From positions 1 through 64,000 of the forward strand of contig JBBSAM010000003.1 of the NCBI GenBank assembly GCA_038252255.1: a stretch of 64,000 nucleotides of DNA. Reading direction: 5' to 3'. This stretch comes from Chersky-806 sp038252255. GTDB lineage: Bacteria; Actinomycetota; Acidimicrobiia; IMCC26256; JAENVU01. Position numbers and translations under genes: made by a program. Each line of letters opens with the position of its first letter. The first letter of the stretch is position 1. The notes beneath the pieces are model-generated. The model worked only from the letters and a program-made list of their open reading frames with translations, searched no databases and was not told the origin of the DNA. This document shows positions 44,250 to 53,378 of this stretch, in pieces.

Positions 44250-47200
44250 TCAGCCATCGGCGATCTGCTCCCCGCTGAAGTGCTCGCGGACGTAGGTCGA
44301 GGCGTCAGGCTCGGGCATCGCCCGGGTTGAGTTGTTCATGCGAGCGAAGAACACTCGGTCATCCTTGCTCGTCTTCGCCCAAACCGGTACCGAGGACTTC
44401 GCCACGTCGATGCGGCACACCTCGCACGCGTCGTGCAGCACGATCCGCGCTCGGGTGCGCATCACGGCCGGGTGTCCGATAGCACCGATCAGATGCGTCG
44501 TCAGCCAGTTGACGAACCCGTCGCCGTTACGAGGCCTCACCAGCTCGTAGTCCTGATCCAGCCCCACGGTGACGCGGTCGGGACCTACCCCGATCAACAG
44601 CGATCCGCCGTTGGTGTTCAGGAACCCGGCGACGGTCTTGACGATCGCGTCCTCCATCGCCTTGCTCTTCTTCGCCTCGCGGACGTCCCACCGCGCCGAG
44701 GACTTGAACTCGACCGCGGCGTCCTCGTCGTTCTCGATCAGCTCCTCGACCGTCCGCAGCGCCGTGCCTCCGGGAAGCCCGAGCTGCGCGGCCACCAAGG
44801 CCGCGAACTCCGCATCGACCCGGATCCGCTCCACCACCTCCGCCGTCATCGTGTCCAGCGCGACCCGCGCTACGACCGTCCCGACTGCAGGGGCAGCAAC
44901 CGTCCCCTCCCCCTCGTACACGGTCGAACCGTCGTCGCCGTACGACGTGATCACGTGGTCGAACACCGCCTGCACCTTGGCGTCGAACACAACAGGCGGA
45001 TACGGGTCGGCCGGGAGATCCTCGTCGAGCACATCACGGATCGCGGTGCGGACGTCCGCCACCGTCGACGCCTTGCGCCGCCAATCCAGCACCAGCTTGT
45101 CGTGCAGGTGGGTCAGCAACCGCTTCGCACTCCCCCGCACTACCTCCACCTCGGCCGCGTCGAGCACGGGCTCCGGCTTGGTGAGCAGGTCGAAGATCGC
45201 GAGCTCCTCTTCGCTCATGTCCTCGACGACCGCGCGGCGTTCCTCGGCACTCAGGTCGTTCGAGAGTGCGATGAGCCGGCGGAGGTACTCGTCGATGTTG
45301 ATGCTGCCGGCGTTGTACTGCTCGATCAGCGCCTCGATGCGATCCACCAGCTCGTAGCGCGTCGGGTTGCGGCGAGCCGCGCCGATCGCCCGTTGACGCA
45401 ACAGCGCGGCGAGCCGCTCGGCCTCGGAGCGCTTCCGGCCGGCGAAGCGCCGGGACAACTCGTCGAAGTCGATCTTCGACAGGTCGATCAGCGGGTCCGG
45501 CTCGCTCCCCTCGGCCGCCGCCCGGATCACGTACTCCTCGGCCCCCACCGATCGGTCCAGCAGCTCGTCGACGGCGTCGGCGACGGCCTCGATGTCGGGC
45601 CGCGGCCCCCGTGCGATCTCGGCGATCCGTTCGGCCAGCAGCCGGATGACGGCGACCATCGCCTGGTAGGTCGACGCCGACGGGTCCGGCAGCACCGCCT
45701 TGAACAGCTTCCGCGCGTGGCGGGCCGCGGTGAGGAACTCGGTGCGCACCTCGTCGTCGGCCAACAGCGTCTCCACGGCGGCGTCTCGCAGCGCGATGAA
45801 CGCGAAGCCCGACGCAGCCCGCAGCTCGTCGAGGTCGATGTCGTAGCGCTCGCACAGCTCCACCACCTCCGCCACCGCCTCACCCAGCGCGGCGACCAAC
45901 GCGGCCTTGTCCTGAATCGGTGAGTCCACCTCCGCGTTCGCGGCCCCGTAGATCGCGAGCGCCTTCTCCAGATCGCGAAAGACGCCGATGTAATCGACGA
46001 TCAGCCCGTTGTCCTTCTCCGGGAAGACCCGGTTCGCCCGCGCGATCGTCTGCATGAGCGTGTGGTTGCGCATCGGCCGATCGAGATAGATCGTCGACAC
46101 GCTCGGCGCGTCGAAACCGGTCATCCACATCGCGCAGACGAACACGATCCGCAGCGGATCGGCCTCGTCCTTGAACTTCTCGTCGAGCTCCTCGGTGTTC
46201 ATCCGCTGCCGGTGCGGCTTGATGTCGAGGCCGTGCCGCTCGAGCTCGGCAATCTCGTTCTGGCCCTGGCTCACGACCACCGCCATGTCGGTGGACTCCA
46301 TCAGCTCGATCCGACTCGCGAGCCACGGACGCTCCAGCTCCGGGAGCGCATCATGCTGCGCGCGCAGCTCGGCGAGATAGGCGGGCCATTCCTCCTGGAC
46401 GAGGTCGTACATCCGGACCGCGGCGGCCTTGTCGATCCCCACGTACATCGCCTTGCCCGCGAAGCCCCGGCCGACGAAGTGGCGCACGAGATCCCGGGCG
46501 ACGGTCCGGAGACGTTCCGGCCGGGTGATCAGCGCGTACTCCCGAGCGAAGCGCTGGACGAGCCGGCCCTCCGCGCCCTCGTCGAGCTCGGCCTCCTCGA
46601 GGATCTCCGTGAGCTCGTCGGCAAAGCGATCGTTGACGAGCTGGAGCTCCGGGATCCGGTTCTCGTAGTAGAGCGGGACGGTCGCACCGTCGGCGATCGC
46701 GTCGCGGAAGTTGTAGATGCTCACGTAGTCGCCGAACTCGCGGCGGGTCATCTCCTCGCCCACGACGAGTGGCGTCCCGGTGAACCCCATGAACGACGCG
46801 TTCGGCAGCGCCCGGCGCATGTTGAGGGCGAGCGTGTCGTACTGACTGCGGTGCGCTTCGTCGGTGATGACGATCACGTCGTCCCGCTCGGACAGCACCG
46901 GCATCGTGGTTTCGTCGCCGCGGGTCCGGAACTTGTGGATGAGTGTGAACACGTACCGGTGGTCCGCGCGAAGCAGCTCGCGTAGATGCTCGGAGGACTC
47001 GGCGTGGACCGAGGCCTCCTTGGAGATGACGCCCGCGTCGGCGAACTCGCCGTGGAGCTGCTCGTCCAGCTCGATGCGGTCGGTGACCATCACGAACGTC
47101 CACGCGCCAGGCAGCCGGCGCAACACCTTCTGGGTGAACCACAGCATCGAGAGGCTCTTACCGGAGCCCTGGGTGTGCCAGAACACCCCGAGGCGGGTGT

Positions 47201-48071
47201 CGCCCTCCGCCCGGATCCGGTGCAGCTTCTCGATCGCCGCGTTCACACCAAGGACTTGGTGGTTGCGCGCGACGTGCTTGACGAGCCCGCGGGGCCGTTC
47301 GATGTAGACGACGAAGTTCTCGATCAAGTCGAGCAGCCGATCGTGCGCGCACGTCCCGCGGATCGCGGTCTCGAGCGCGACGACGCCACGGGTGCCGTCG
47401 GCGTCGATGACCTTCCAATCGCCGAAGAACTCCCAGGTGGCGTAGGTGGCACCCACCTTCGCCTCCGAGCCGTTGGACAGGATCACGAACCCGTTCGGCC
47501 AGAACAGCTGCGGAACGGTGTCGCGGTAGTCGGTCAGGTTCTCGTCGTAGGCGGCCTTCGCCGGACGGTTCGGCTCCTTGAACTCTGCAAGCACCAGCGG
47601 GATCCCGTTGACGAACAGGATCGTGTCGGCCCGGCGCTTGTGCAGATCACCGGCGAGCCACACCTGCGATGCCGCGAGCCAATCGTTGTTCGTCGAGTCG
47701 TTGAAGTCGACGTAGCGGACGGTTGCGTAGTCCGGCTTCCCGCTGCCGTCCTGCCACTCGGCGCGGTAGCCGTCGCGCAGCAGCTCGTGGACCTCACGGT
47801 TGGCCCGGGTCGCGTCCATGAGCCCGCGATCCTTGGCGATTGCGGCCAGCGCCTCCTCGCGGACGCTCTCGGGGACCGACGGGTTGAGATTGCGGAGCGC
47901 GTCACGCAGGCGGTGCGTGAGGATGACATCGTGGGTCGAGTCCCGACCGAGCGTGCCGTCGGGTCCAAAGGACTCGGAGTACGCATCGACGACGGTCCAC
48001 CCGAGCTCCGCAAGCAGCTCCAAAGCCGGGCGCTCGACCAGCTCGACTTCGGTGTACCGGCGCGGATTCAC
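44250..48071 (-). CDS. hsdR: Type I restriction HsdR subunit with C-terminal AlbA_2/Schlafen-like domain
   Basis: A 1,273-residue protein. The N-terminal nuclease has Asp149 (RRADTILFVNG) and Glu163-x-Lys165 (VLAEFKEP). The motor has Walker A HTQGSGKSL (299-307) and a DEAH box (TDEAHRS, about 403-409), followed by the second RecA domain with MWMTGFDAPSVSTIYLD. A helical HsdR C-terminal region follows. The last 161 residues (about 1113-1273) are an AlbA_2/Schlafen-type domain: VEFKSSARWDVREAKKSK, IVKTVAGFLNTNGGSLLIGV, and RVFFARMNNSTRAM. This domain binds nucleic acid in Schlafen-like proteins and is not part of standard HsdR. It translocates and cuts unmethylated DNA together with HsdS and HsdM. 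Its GTG overlaps the hsdS TGA. Confidence 0.93.
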   Translation of the reverse strand: MNPRRYTEVELVERPALELLAELGWTVVDAYSESFGPDGTLGRDSTHDVILTHRLRDALRNLNPSVPESVREEALAAIAKDRGLMDATRANREVHELLRDGYRAEWQDGSGKPDYATVRYVDFNDSTNNDWLAASQVWLAGDLHKRRADTILFVNGIPLVLAEFKEPNRPAKAAYDENLTDYRDTVPQLFWPNGFVILSNGSEAKVGATYATWEFFGDWKVIDADGTRGVVALETAIRGTCAHDRLLDLIENFVVYIERPRGLVKHVARNHQVLGVNAAIEKLHRIRAEGDTRLGVFWHTQGSGKSLSMLWFTQKVLRRLPGAWTFVMVTDRIELDEQLHGEFADAGVISKEASVHAESSEHLRELLRADHRYVFTLIHKFRTRGDETTMPVLSERDDVIVITDEAHRSQYDTLALNMRRALPNASFMGFTGTPLVVGEEMTRREFGDYVSIYNFRDAIADGATVPLYYENRIPELQLVNDRFADELTEILEEAELDEGAEGRLVQRFAREYALITRPERLRTVARDLVRHFVGRGFAGKAMYVGIDKAAAVRMYDLVQEEWPAYLAELRAQHDALPELERPWLASRIELMESTDMAVVVSQGQNEIAELERHGLDIKPHRQRMNTEELDEKFKDEADPLRIVFVCAMWMTGFDAPSVSTIYLDRPMRNHTLMQTIARANRVFPEKDNGLIVDYIGVFRDLEKALAIYGAANAEVDSPIQDKAALVAALGEAVAEVVELCERYDIDLDELRAASGFAFIALRDAAVETLLADDEVRTEFLTAARHARKLFKAVLPDPSASTYQAMVAVIRLLAERIAEIARGPRPDIEAVADAVDELLDRSVGAEEYVIRAAAEGSEPDPLIDLSKIDFDELSRRFAGRKRSEAERLAALLRQRAIGAARRNPTRYELVDRIEALIEQYNAGSINIDEYLRRLIALSNDLSAEERRAVVEDMSEEELAIFDLLTKPEPVLDAAEVEVVRGSAKRLLTHLHDKLVLDWRRKASTVADVRTAIRDVLDEDLPADPYPPVVFDAKVQAVFDHVITSYGDDGSTVYEGEGTVAAPAVGTVVARVALDTMTAEVVERIRVDAEFAALVAAQLGLPGGTALRTVEELIENDEDAAVEFKSSARWDVREAKKSKAMEDAIVKTVAGFLNTNGGSLLIGVGPDRVTVGLDQDYELVRPRNGDGFVNWLTTHLIGAIGHPAVMRTRARIVLHDACEVCRIDVAKSSVPVWAKTSKDDRVFFARMNNSTRAMPEPDASTYVREHFSGEQIADG

Positions 48072-49306
48072 GCCACTGCTTCCACCAGCGCGTCGAGACC
48101 CAGCTCCGACACATCGATCTGCCCGGTAACGAGCTTGGGAAGGACGAGGTCGCGAATGGATTCCAGCGCATGGTTCTGCGGTACAAGCCGCCGAGCATCG
48201 AGGAGAAGTGGCGCGACCACTTCACCGAACGCGCCCGCGAGGGTCGTGGGGGGCTGCCGGATTCGCATCTCGCTCAGCACACCAGACCATTTCGCATATG
48301 GAATCGTGCTGCCGGTTGAGTGCGCCGCGGCATACGCGACCGTTCCCGGCTCGGCCAAGGTCATCGTTGCGAAGTGGTAGTGGTTCCGAGCTGGTCGCAG
48401 CACGAAACAGGTGGATCGGGTGACACCACGGAAGGGCGCGACGCAGACCTTGTGGAAGTAAGCACGCATTGCGCCGAACAGCACGTCACCCGCTTCGAAG
48501 AGGCGAAGACTGCTCGCGGCCTCCGAGCCCGGCCGAAATGACCGCAGAGTCACGGACTTCGCATCGATCGAGTCGATGGGAACGTACGGCAACGCCACGG
48601 TTTCGTCCGAGGGCTTGACCGATACACGCACCTCCTCAGCAATCGCGCCCAACGGCACGATTTCCCAGGCATCGGGAATCGGGCCGAGCGGCGAGTCGAC
48701 GAATGTCGCGTCCTCGTGACCGGGGAAGCGGAAATGGACGAACCACTCCCGGTAGATCGCCTGCGCCATCTGCTCCAACAACTCGACCCGTCGCCAGTTG
48801 TTCTCGATCAGATCATCGATCGCTCCGAGAGTCGTCGCCGCGAACGCTTGAACCGAGCGATCATCCGGCAGGCGGCTCGTGTCGAGCGCGCGGATGTCAT
48901 CGACATTCAGATGAGGCACTGTCGCGCCCGCAGCCTGCGCGTTCATCATTCCCTGCGCATCGGGTCCGAGAAGCCAGTAGTGAAGGAACCGCGGCTCGAC
49001 CTTCTCAGCGTCGGGCCTCAGCAAGACCGTGCGTTGCCCGAGGCAGAGGCGCACCTCACGTGGCACACGAATCACCTGTCCAACCGGCGCCTCACGGGCC
49101 AGTATCAAGTCGCCTTCTTCGGGCCGCATCCGGCGCGTCCACGCGTCGTACGTCGCTTCGCTGACCGGCTTGCACGCATCCGCGAGCAGCCGACCTTCCT
49201 TCATCGCTCTCGTTCCGACGGAAATTGCGTATCCGTCGCCCTCAGGAGCTGTCTTGTGCTCGCAGTCGACGATCGCAGCGCAGAGATTAGAGAGTGTGGC
49301 CGTCAC
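48068..49306 (-). CDS. hsdS: Type I restriction-modification specificity subunit HsdS
   Basis: A 412-residue protein with two target-recognition domains (about 1-180 and 215-380) separated by a coiled-coil spacer (IENNWRRVELLEQMAQAIYREWF) and closed by a second one near the C terminus. This is the usual HsdS arrangement. TRD1 includes LAREAPVGQVIRV and TRD2 includes RLFEAGDVLFGAMRAYF. The two domains fix the half-sites of the bipartite target, which cannot be read from sequence. It overlaps hsdM by four bases (49303-49306) and hsdR by four bases (48068-48071). Confidence 0.9.
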   Translation of the reverse strand: MTATLSNLCAAIVDCEHKTAPEGDGYAISVGTRAMKEGRLLADACKPVSEATYDAWTRRMRPEEGDLILAREAPVGQVIRVPREVRLCLGQRTVLLRPDAEKVEPRFLHYWLLGPDAQGMMNAQAAGATVPHLNVDDIRALDTSRLPDDRSVQAFAATTLGAIDDLIENNWRRVELLEQMAQAIYREWFVHFRFPGHEDATFVDSPLGPIPDAWEIVPLGAIAEEVRVSVKPSDETVALPYVPIDSIDAKSVTLRSFRPGSEAASSLRLFEAGDVLFGAMRAYFHKVCVAPFRGVTRSTCFVLRPARNHYHFATMTLAEPGTVAYAAAHSTGSTIPYAKWSGVLSEMRIRQPPTTLAGAFGEVVAPLLLDARRLVPQNHALESIRDLVLPKLVTGQIDVSELGLDALVEAVA

Positions 49307-50853
49307 GCTCCGAGGATTCCCTGCACGGTGGTGTCGACCTTGGCGCGCAGGACGTCGGCCTCGTCGCTCAGGCGCGTGAACTCGTCGTACAGCCCCGACA
49401 GCCTGTCGGCGAAGTCCTCGTCGTCATCTTCGACGGCTGCCGTGCCCGTGTACCGCCCGGGGTTGAGGCTCCAGCCCTGCGCCTCGATCTCGTCGATAGT
49501 CGCGGCCCTGCACAGGCCAGGCACGTCGGCGTACCTCCCGTCGGGAAACCGCTCCTTTACCAGCGGCTCTGAGCCAGCGACCAGCTCCACTTCCTCGCCG
49601 CGGTACAGGCGCACGATGTTGGCGAGCAGCTCGATCTGCTCGGGCAGGAAGTCGCGGTGGGCGCGGTCGATCTGTCGGAAGAGATGCCGTGCGTCGATGA
49701 ACAACACCGTGTCCTCGCGTGGCGTGTCGCGCTTGCCGCGGTCGAGGAACCAGAGCGTCACCGGCAACGTCACCGTGTAGAAGAAGTTGGTGCCGATCGC
49801 CACCATGACGTCGACCGACTTCGACTCGATCAGCTGGCGGCGGATCTCGGCCTCGGACGAGCGGGCGTCGCCCGCGGAGTTGGCCATCACGAAGCCGGCG
49901 CGGCCATGCTCGGCGAGCGCGGAGTAGAAGAGCTGGATCCAGAGGTAGTTGCCGCTGTCAGGGCGGGGCAAGCCGAAGGGGAAGCGGGGATCGCCGGCGA
50001 GCTTGTCCTTGTCCACCCCGTTGACGTTGAACGGCGGGTTGGCCATGACAAAGTCGAACGCGCCAGTGCTGTCGTGCAGGTCGTCGTAGTAGCTGTTGCC
50101 GAGGCGGATGTCGCCGGAAAGGCCGTGCAGCGCGAGATTCATGCGGGCGAGCGGGACCGTGACCTCCTTCTGCTCCTGGCCATAGACCGAGAGCTCCCGG
50201 TTGGCCGAGCCACGGTGCTCCTCGACGAACTTGGCGCACTGCACGAACATGCCGCCCGAGCCGCAGGCCGGGTCGAAGACGCGGCCGTGGTACGGCTCGA
50301 TGATCTCGACGATGAGGCGAACGATCGAGTGCGGCGTGAAGAACTCGCCACCGAGTCGACCTTCGGCCATGGCGAAGTTCGAGAGGAAGTCTTCGTAGAT
50401 AAGGCCGAACGCGTCACCGGAGAGCGTGCTCGGCAGCGGCGCGAAGAGGCGGAGCAGCTCGACGAGCGTCGACTTCTCGAGGCGTTGATACCCCTTGGGG
50501 AGGACATCCTTGAGCTCCGGGTTCTGGGCCTCGACCGCGGTCATCGCCGCGTCGACGGCCTTGCCGAGATCCTGGCCCTCGGGGAGCTCGACGAGATGGG
50601 AGAGGCGGGCGTCGTCGGGGATGTAGAGGACCGACTTGGCCTTGTAGTCGTCGGAGGTGACGGGCCGGCGGGCGGTGGCCTTGGCTTCGAGCTCGGGCGT
50701 GACCTGCTCGAAGCGGTGCTCGGCGTAGGCGAGGAAGATCAGCCCAAGAACGGGGCCCCGGTACTCGTTCGGCGCCAGAGTGGAGTTCGCCCGCAGCTCA
50801 TCCGCGGCCTTCCAGAGCGTGGACCGCACCGTCGCCAGATCTGCGCTCTTCAT
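49303..50853 (-). CDS. hsdM: Type I restriction-modification methyltransferase HsdM
   Basis: A 516-residue N6-adenine methyltransferase. The SAM-binding motif is DPACGSGG (194-201) and the catalytic motif NPPF is at 272-275, with GGEFFTPHSIVRLIVEII just upstream. The N-terminal helical domain (about 1-150) is the HsdM dimerisation and HsdS-binding domain. With HsdS it methylates host target sites and blocks cleavage by HsdR. It is the first gene of the defence operon. About 320 bases upstream hold no gene. Confidence 0.95.
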   Translation of the reverse strand: MKSADLATVRSTLWKAADELRANSTLAPNEYRGPVLGLIFLAYAEHRFEQVTPELEAKATARRPVTSDDYKAKSVLYIPDDARLSHLVELPEGQDLGKAVDAAMTAVEAQNPELKDVLPKGYQRLEKSTLVELLRLFAPLPSTLSGDAFGLIYEDFLSNFAMAEGRLGGEFFTPHSIVRLIVEIIEPYHGRVFDPACGSGGMFVQCAKFVEEHRGSANRELSVYGQEQKEVTVPLARMNLALHGLSGDIRLGNSYYDDLHDSTGAFDFVMANPPFNVNGVDKDKLAGDPRFPFGLPRPDSGNYLWIQLFYSALAEHGRAGFVMANSAGDARSSEAEIRRQLIESKSVDVMVAIGTNFFYTVTLPVTLWFLDRGKRDTPREDTVLFIDARHLFRQIDRAHRDFLPEQIELLANIVRLYRGEEVELVAGSEPLVKERFPDGRYADVPGLCRAATIDEIEAQGWSLNPGRYTGTAAVEDDDEDFADRLSGLYDEFTRLSDEADVLRAKVDTTVQGILGA

Positions 50854-51177
50854 CTGCCCTCTCGCATGCCGAGGAGCGTACCGAAGTCACCGCACCCGAC
50901 CGTGGGCTCTCACATTCGCGCCGTGGGCCTCGACCCTGACGTTGCGATCGCTCTAGAGCTGTCTGCTTGGCACACGGGACCTACGCACTGCTGCTCGGTT
51001 CGGGCATCTCGCGTTCAGCGGAGAAGCCGACCGGGTTCAACGTCACTACTGCGGGCGCTGGAGTTCGTACCGAACGAGCGTCACACGGGATCCAGGGGAG
51101 GCGTTCACACGGATTTCCGGTCATCCGCTAGACCACGACGTGAGCACCGCAACAGTGCCCGTAGCTTGAAGCGAGCT
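50854..51177 (-). other. Gene-free region upstream of hsdM
   Basis: These 324 bases lie between the hsdM start and the end of the thiamine-binding gene. I see no convincing reading frame. A short inverted repeat (TGAAGC GA GCTTCA, 51167-51180) overlaps the end of the neighbouring gene and could act as its weak terminator. The promoter for the six-gene defence operon must lie here, but no clear -35/-10 pair was identified. No direct repeat with the left end of the accessory region was seen, so integration boundaries are not defined. Confidence 0.5.
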
Positions 51178-51477
51178 TCACGACTCACCCTGCAACCGCG
51201 CCTCTACCGCTTCGACCTTCCCGTGCAGCGCGTCCTTCACCCCCGGCCGGACATCCAGCTTCATCGACACGCTCACCCGCGCTGCGTCCAATAGCACCCG
51301 GTCGACGCAGCGGTGCACGAGGTCCATCACCTCGTCCCACTCCCCTTCCACGGTCGTGAACATTGCGGTCGTCTCGTTGGGAAGACCGCTCTCCCGGACG
51401 AGCCGGACGGCCTCCGCGACCGACGCGCTCACCGAGTCGCCGACGCCGAGGGGGGTGATGGAGAAAGCAACCAGCAT
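51178..51477 (-). CDS. MTH1187-family thiamine-binding protein (DUF77)
   Basis: A 99-residue ferredoxin-like-fold protein of the MTH1187/YkoF family: MLVAFSITPLGVGDSVSASVAEAV at the start and MFTTVEGEWDEVMDLVHRCV in the middle. Members bind thiamine or its precursors and sit beside thiamine transport genes, but none is nearby here. The length and start agree with the family. It is the first ordinary gene after the defence region. Confidence 0.88.
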   Translation of the reverse strand: MLVAFSITPLGVGDSVSASVAEAVRLVRESGLPNETTAMFTTVEGEWDEVMDLVHRCVDRVLLDAARVSVSMKLDVRPGVKDALHGKVEAVEARLQGES

Positions 51478-51538
51478 CCCTGCAGCCTTTCACCGCCCGT
51501 GACCCCGCGCCCAGGCGCCCGTCGGGCAGACTCATGCG

Positions 51539-52177
51539 GTGCGCCGACTCCCCCTCATCCTCCTCGTCGCGGTCCTGCTGGTCGCGGCCGCTGCGTGCTC
51601 GAGCGGCTCCAGCTCGAAGAGCTCGAGCTCCAAGGCACCCCCCAAGAACATGCCCTGGCCGGCACCGCCGGATCCGATGGCCAGAGCACGTGAAGCCGGG
51701 CTCGTCCCCGAGACCGCCGAGAGCCTCGAGCACCACGTGCACGCGCATCTCGACGTCTTCATCAACGGCACCCACATCGTCGTGCCCGGCGGCATCGGCA
51801 TCAACATCAAGAATCCGGCCGTGCACAGCGGCACCACCGACGGGTACCCGGCGTACGGCGGCATCAGCGTGCCGTGCGACAAGCCCTGCATCTCGCCGCT
51901 GCACACCCACGACGCGACCGGCATCCTGCACACCGAGTCCCCCACCAATGTCGACAACACGCTCGGGCAGTTCTTCACCGAGTGGGACGTGACCCTGAAC
52001 GCCAACTGTGTCGCCAACTACTGCAAGCCCGCGCAGAAGATCGCGATCTACGTCGACGGGAAGCCGTTCACCGGCGACCCCCGGTCGATCCAGCTCACGG
52101 AGTACGAGGAGATCGCGATCGTCATCGGGAAGCCGCCGGCCGAGATCCCGGCCGCAGGCGACTTCTCGCAGGCCTGA
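51539..52177 (+). CDS. His-rich secreted lipoprotein of unknown function
   Basis: A 212-residue protein from a GTG at 51539. The signal peptide ends with lipobox AAAC (Cys20), followed by a Ser/Lys-rich linker. The mature part has two His clusters: EHHVHAHLDVFINGTHIVVPG and SPLHTHDATGILHTESP. The line TLGQFFTEWDV follows. This His arrangement is conserved in a family of secreted actinobacterial proteins that I recognise only as hypothetical. It suggests a metal site, possibly copper or zinc, on the outer face of the membrane. Two Cys pairs are also present (CDKPC, CVANYC). Confidence 0.72.
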   Translation: MRRLPLILLVAVLLVAAAACSSGSSSKSSSSKAPPKNMPWPAPPDPMARAREAGLVPETAESLEHHVHAHLDVFINGTHIVVPGGIGINIKNPAVHSGTTDGYPAYGGISVPCDKPCISPLHTHDATGILHTESPTNVDNTLGQFFTEWDVTLNANCVANYCKPAQKIAIYVDGKPFTGDPRSIQLTEYEEIAIVIGKPPAEIPAAGDFSQA

Positions 52178-52240
52178 CCTCCGAGCCCGCAGCCGAGCGG
52201 CGACTACCGTGACCCGCGGCCGAGGAAGCAGGAGCGGGAC

Positions 52241-53365
52241 ATGACGCAGGTGACCGCGGATCGGGCGTGCATCTCCGCCGACTCCCACGTGACGGAGCCG
52301 CCGGGCACCTACGTCGACCGCATCGACGCCGCGTACCGGGACCGGGCGCCGCGCCTGCACTACGACCAGACCCTCGGCGACGTGATGCTCGTGGACAACG
52401 GGCAGAGCCTCGTGCCGATGTGGCTCGTCGCCTCGGCCGGCCGGCCCGCCGAGGAGGTGCGCCTCGACGGTGGCCACCGCTTCGACGAGCTGCACCGCGG
52501 CGGCTGGGATCCCGAGGCGCGCCTCGCGGATCAGGACCGGGACGGCGTCACCGCCGAGGTCATCTACCCATCCGTCGGCATGATCCTGTGCAACCACCCC
52601 GACCGTGACTACCAGCACGCGTGCTTCGACGCGTACAACGAGTGGATCGCCGAGTTCTGCGCGGTCGCGCCGCAGCGTCTCGTCGGTCTCGGCCAGACCG
52701 CGATGCGCACACCCGAGGAAGGCATCCGCGACCTCGAGCGCATCAAGGCCCACGGTCTGCGCGGCGTGATGCTTCCGGGCTTCCCGGGCGTCGGTGAGTA
52801 CGACGACCCGATGTACGACGAGTTCTGGGAAGCCGTCGTGGACATCGGCCTCCCTCCCTCCTTCCACATCCTCACGTCGAAGAGCGACCAGCCCGGCGCG
52901 GACCACGTGCGCGGTCCGAAGCTCAACAGCTTCATCTCGATCATCCGCGGCAACCAGGACATCATCGGCACGCTTGTGTTCGGCGCGGTCTTCGAGCGGC
53001 ACCCGCGCCTGAAGGTGGTGTGCGTCGAGGCGGACGCCGGCTGGATGCCGCACTACATGTACCGGGCCGACCACGCCTACGACCGGCACCGCAACTGGCT
53101 CACCGCCGGCGAGCTCTCGAAGCGCCCGAGCGGCTACATCCGCGACCACGTCTACCTCACGTTCCAGGACGACTGGGTCGCGTTCCGGGTCGCCGAGCTC
53201 ATGAACGTCGAGCGGCTCATGTGGGCCAACGACTTCCCCCACAGCGACGCCACCTGGCCCGACTCCCAGGCCCTCCTCGCCGAGCACGCCCGGCACCTCA
53301 GCCCGCACGCGCGCGAGCGGATCCTCTACGCCAACGCGGCCGAGCTCTACGGCATCCCCGTCTGA
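52241..53365 (+). CDS. Amidohydrolase-family metal-dependent hydrolase
   Basis: A 374-residue protein of the amidohydrolase-2 class: ISADSHVTEPPGTYV at the start, GVTAEVIYPSVGMIL, GLGQTAMRTPEEGIRDLERI in the barrel, FHILTSKSD with a His, and MWANDFPHSDATWP with the terminal Asp. Members often decarboxylate or hydrolyse aromatic acids such as salicylate-type substrates. The precise reaction is not predictable. The ATG at 52241 follows GGAGCGGGAC. It stands alone and converges on the DUF1524 gene. Confidence 0.88.
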   Translation: MTQVTADRACISADSHVTEPPGTYVDRIDAAYRDRAPRLHYDQTLGDVMLVDNGQSLVPMWLVASAGRPAEEVRLDGGHRFDELHRGGWDPEARLADQDRDGVTAEVIYPSVGMILCNHPDRDYQHACFDAYNEWIAEFCAVAPQRLVGLGQTAMRTPEEGIRDLERIKAHGLRGVMLPGFPGVGEYDDPMYDEFWEAVVDIGLPPSFHILTSKSDQPGADHVRGPKLNSFISIIRGNQDIIGTLVFGAVFERHPRLKVVCVEADAGWMPHYMYRADHAYDRHRNWLTAGELSKRPSGYIRDHVYLTFQDDWVAFRVAELMNVERLMWANDFPHSDATWPDSQALLAEHARHLSPHARERILYANAAELYGIPV

Positions 53366-53378
53366 CCCGTCTCGGCGA

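Noticed and set aside
34978..50853. Prophage or integrative element
   Set aside because: No integrase, portal, capsid or transfer gene, and no flanking direct repeats were seen.
51060..51135. tRNA-like stretch on the minus strand (GGTCTAGCGG near 51120)
   Set aside because: No acceptor stem or T loop could be matched around it.
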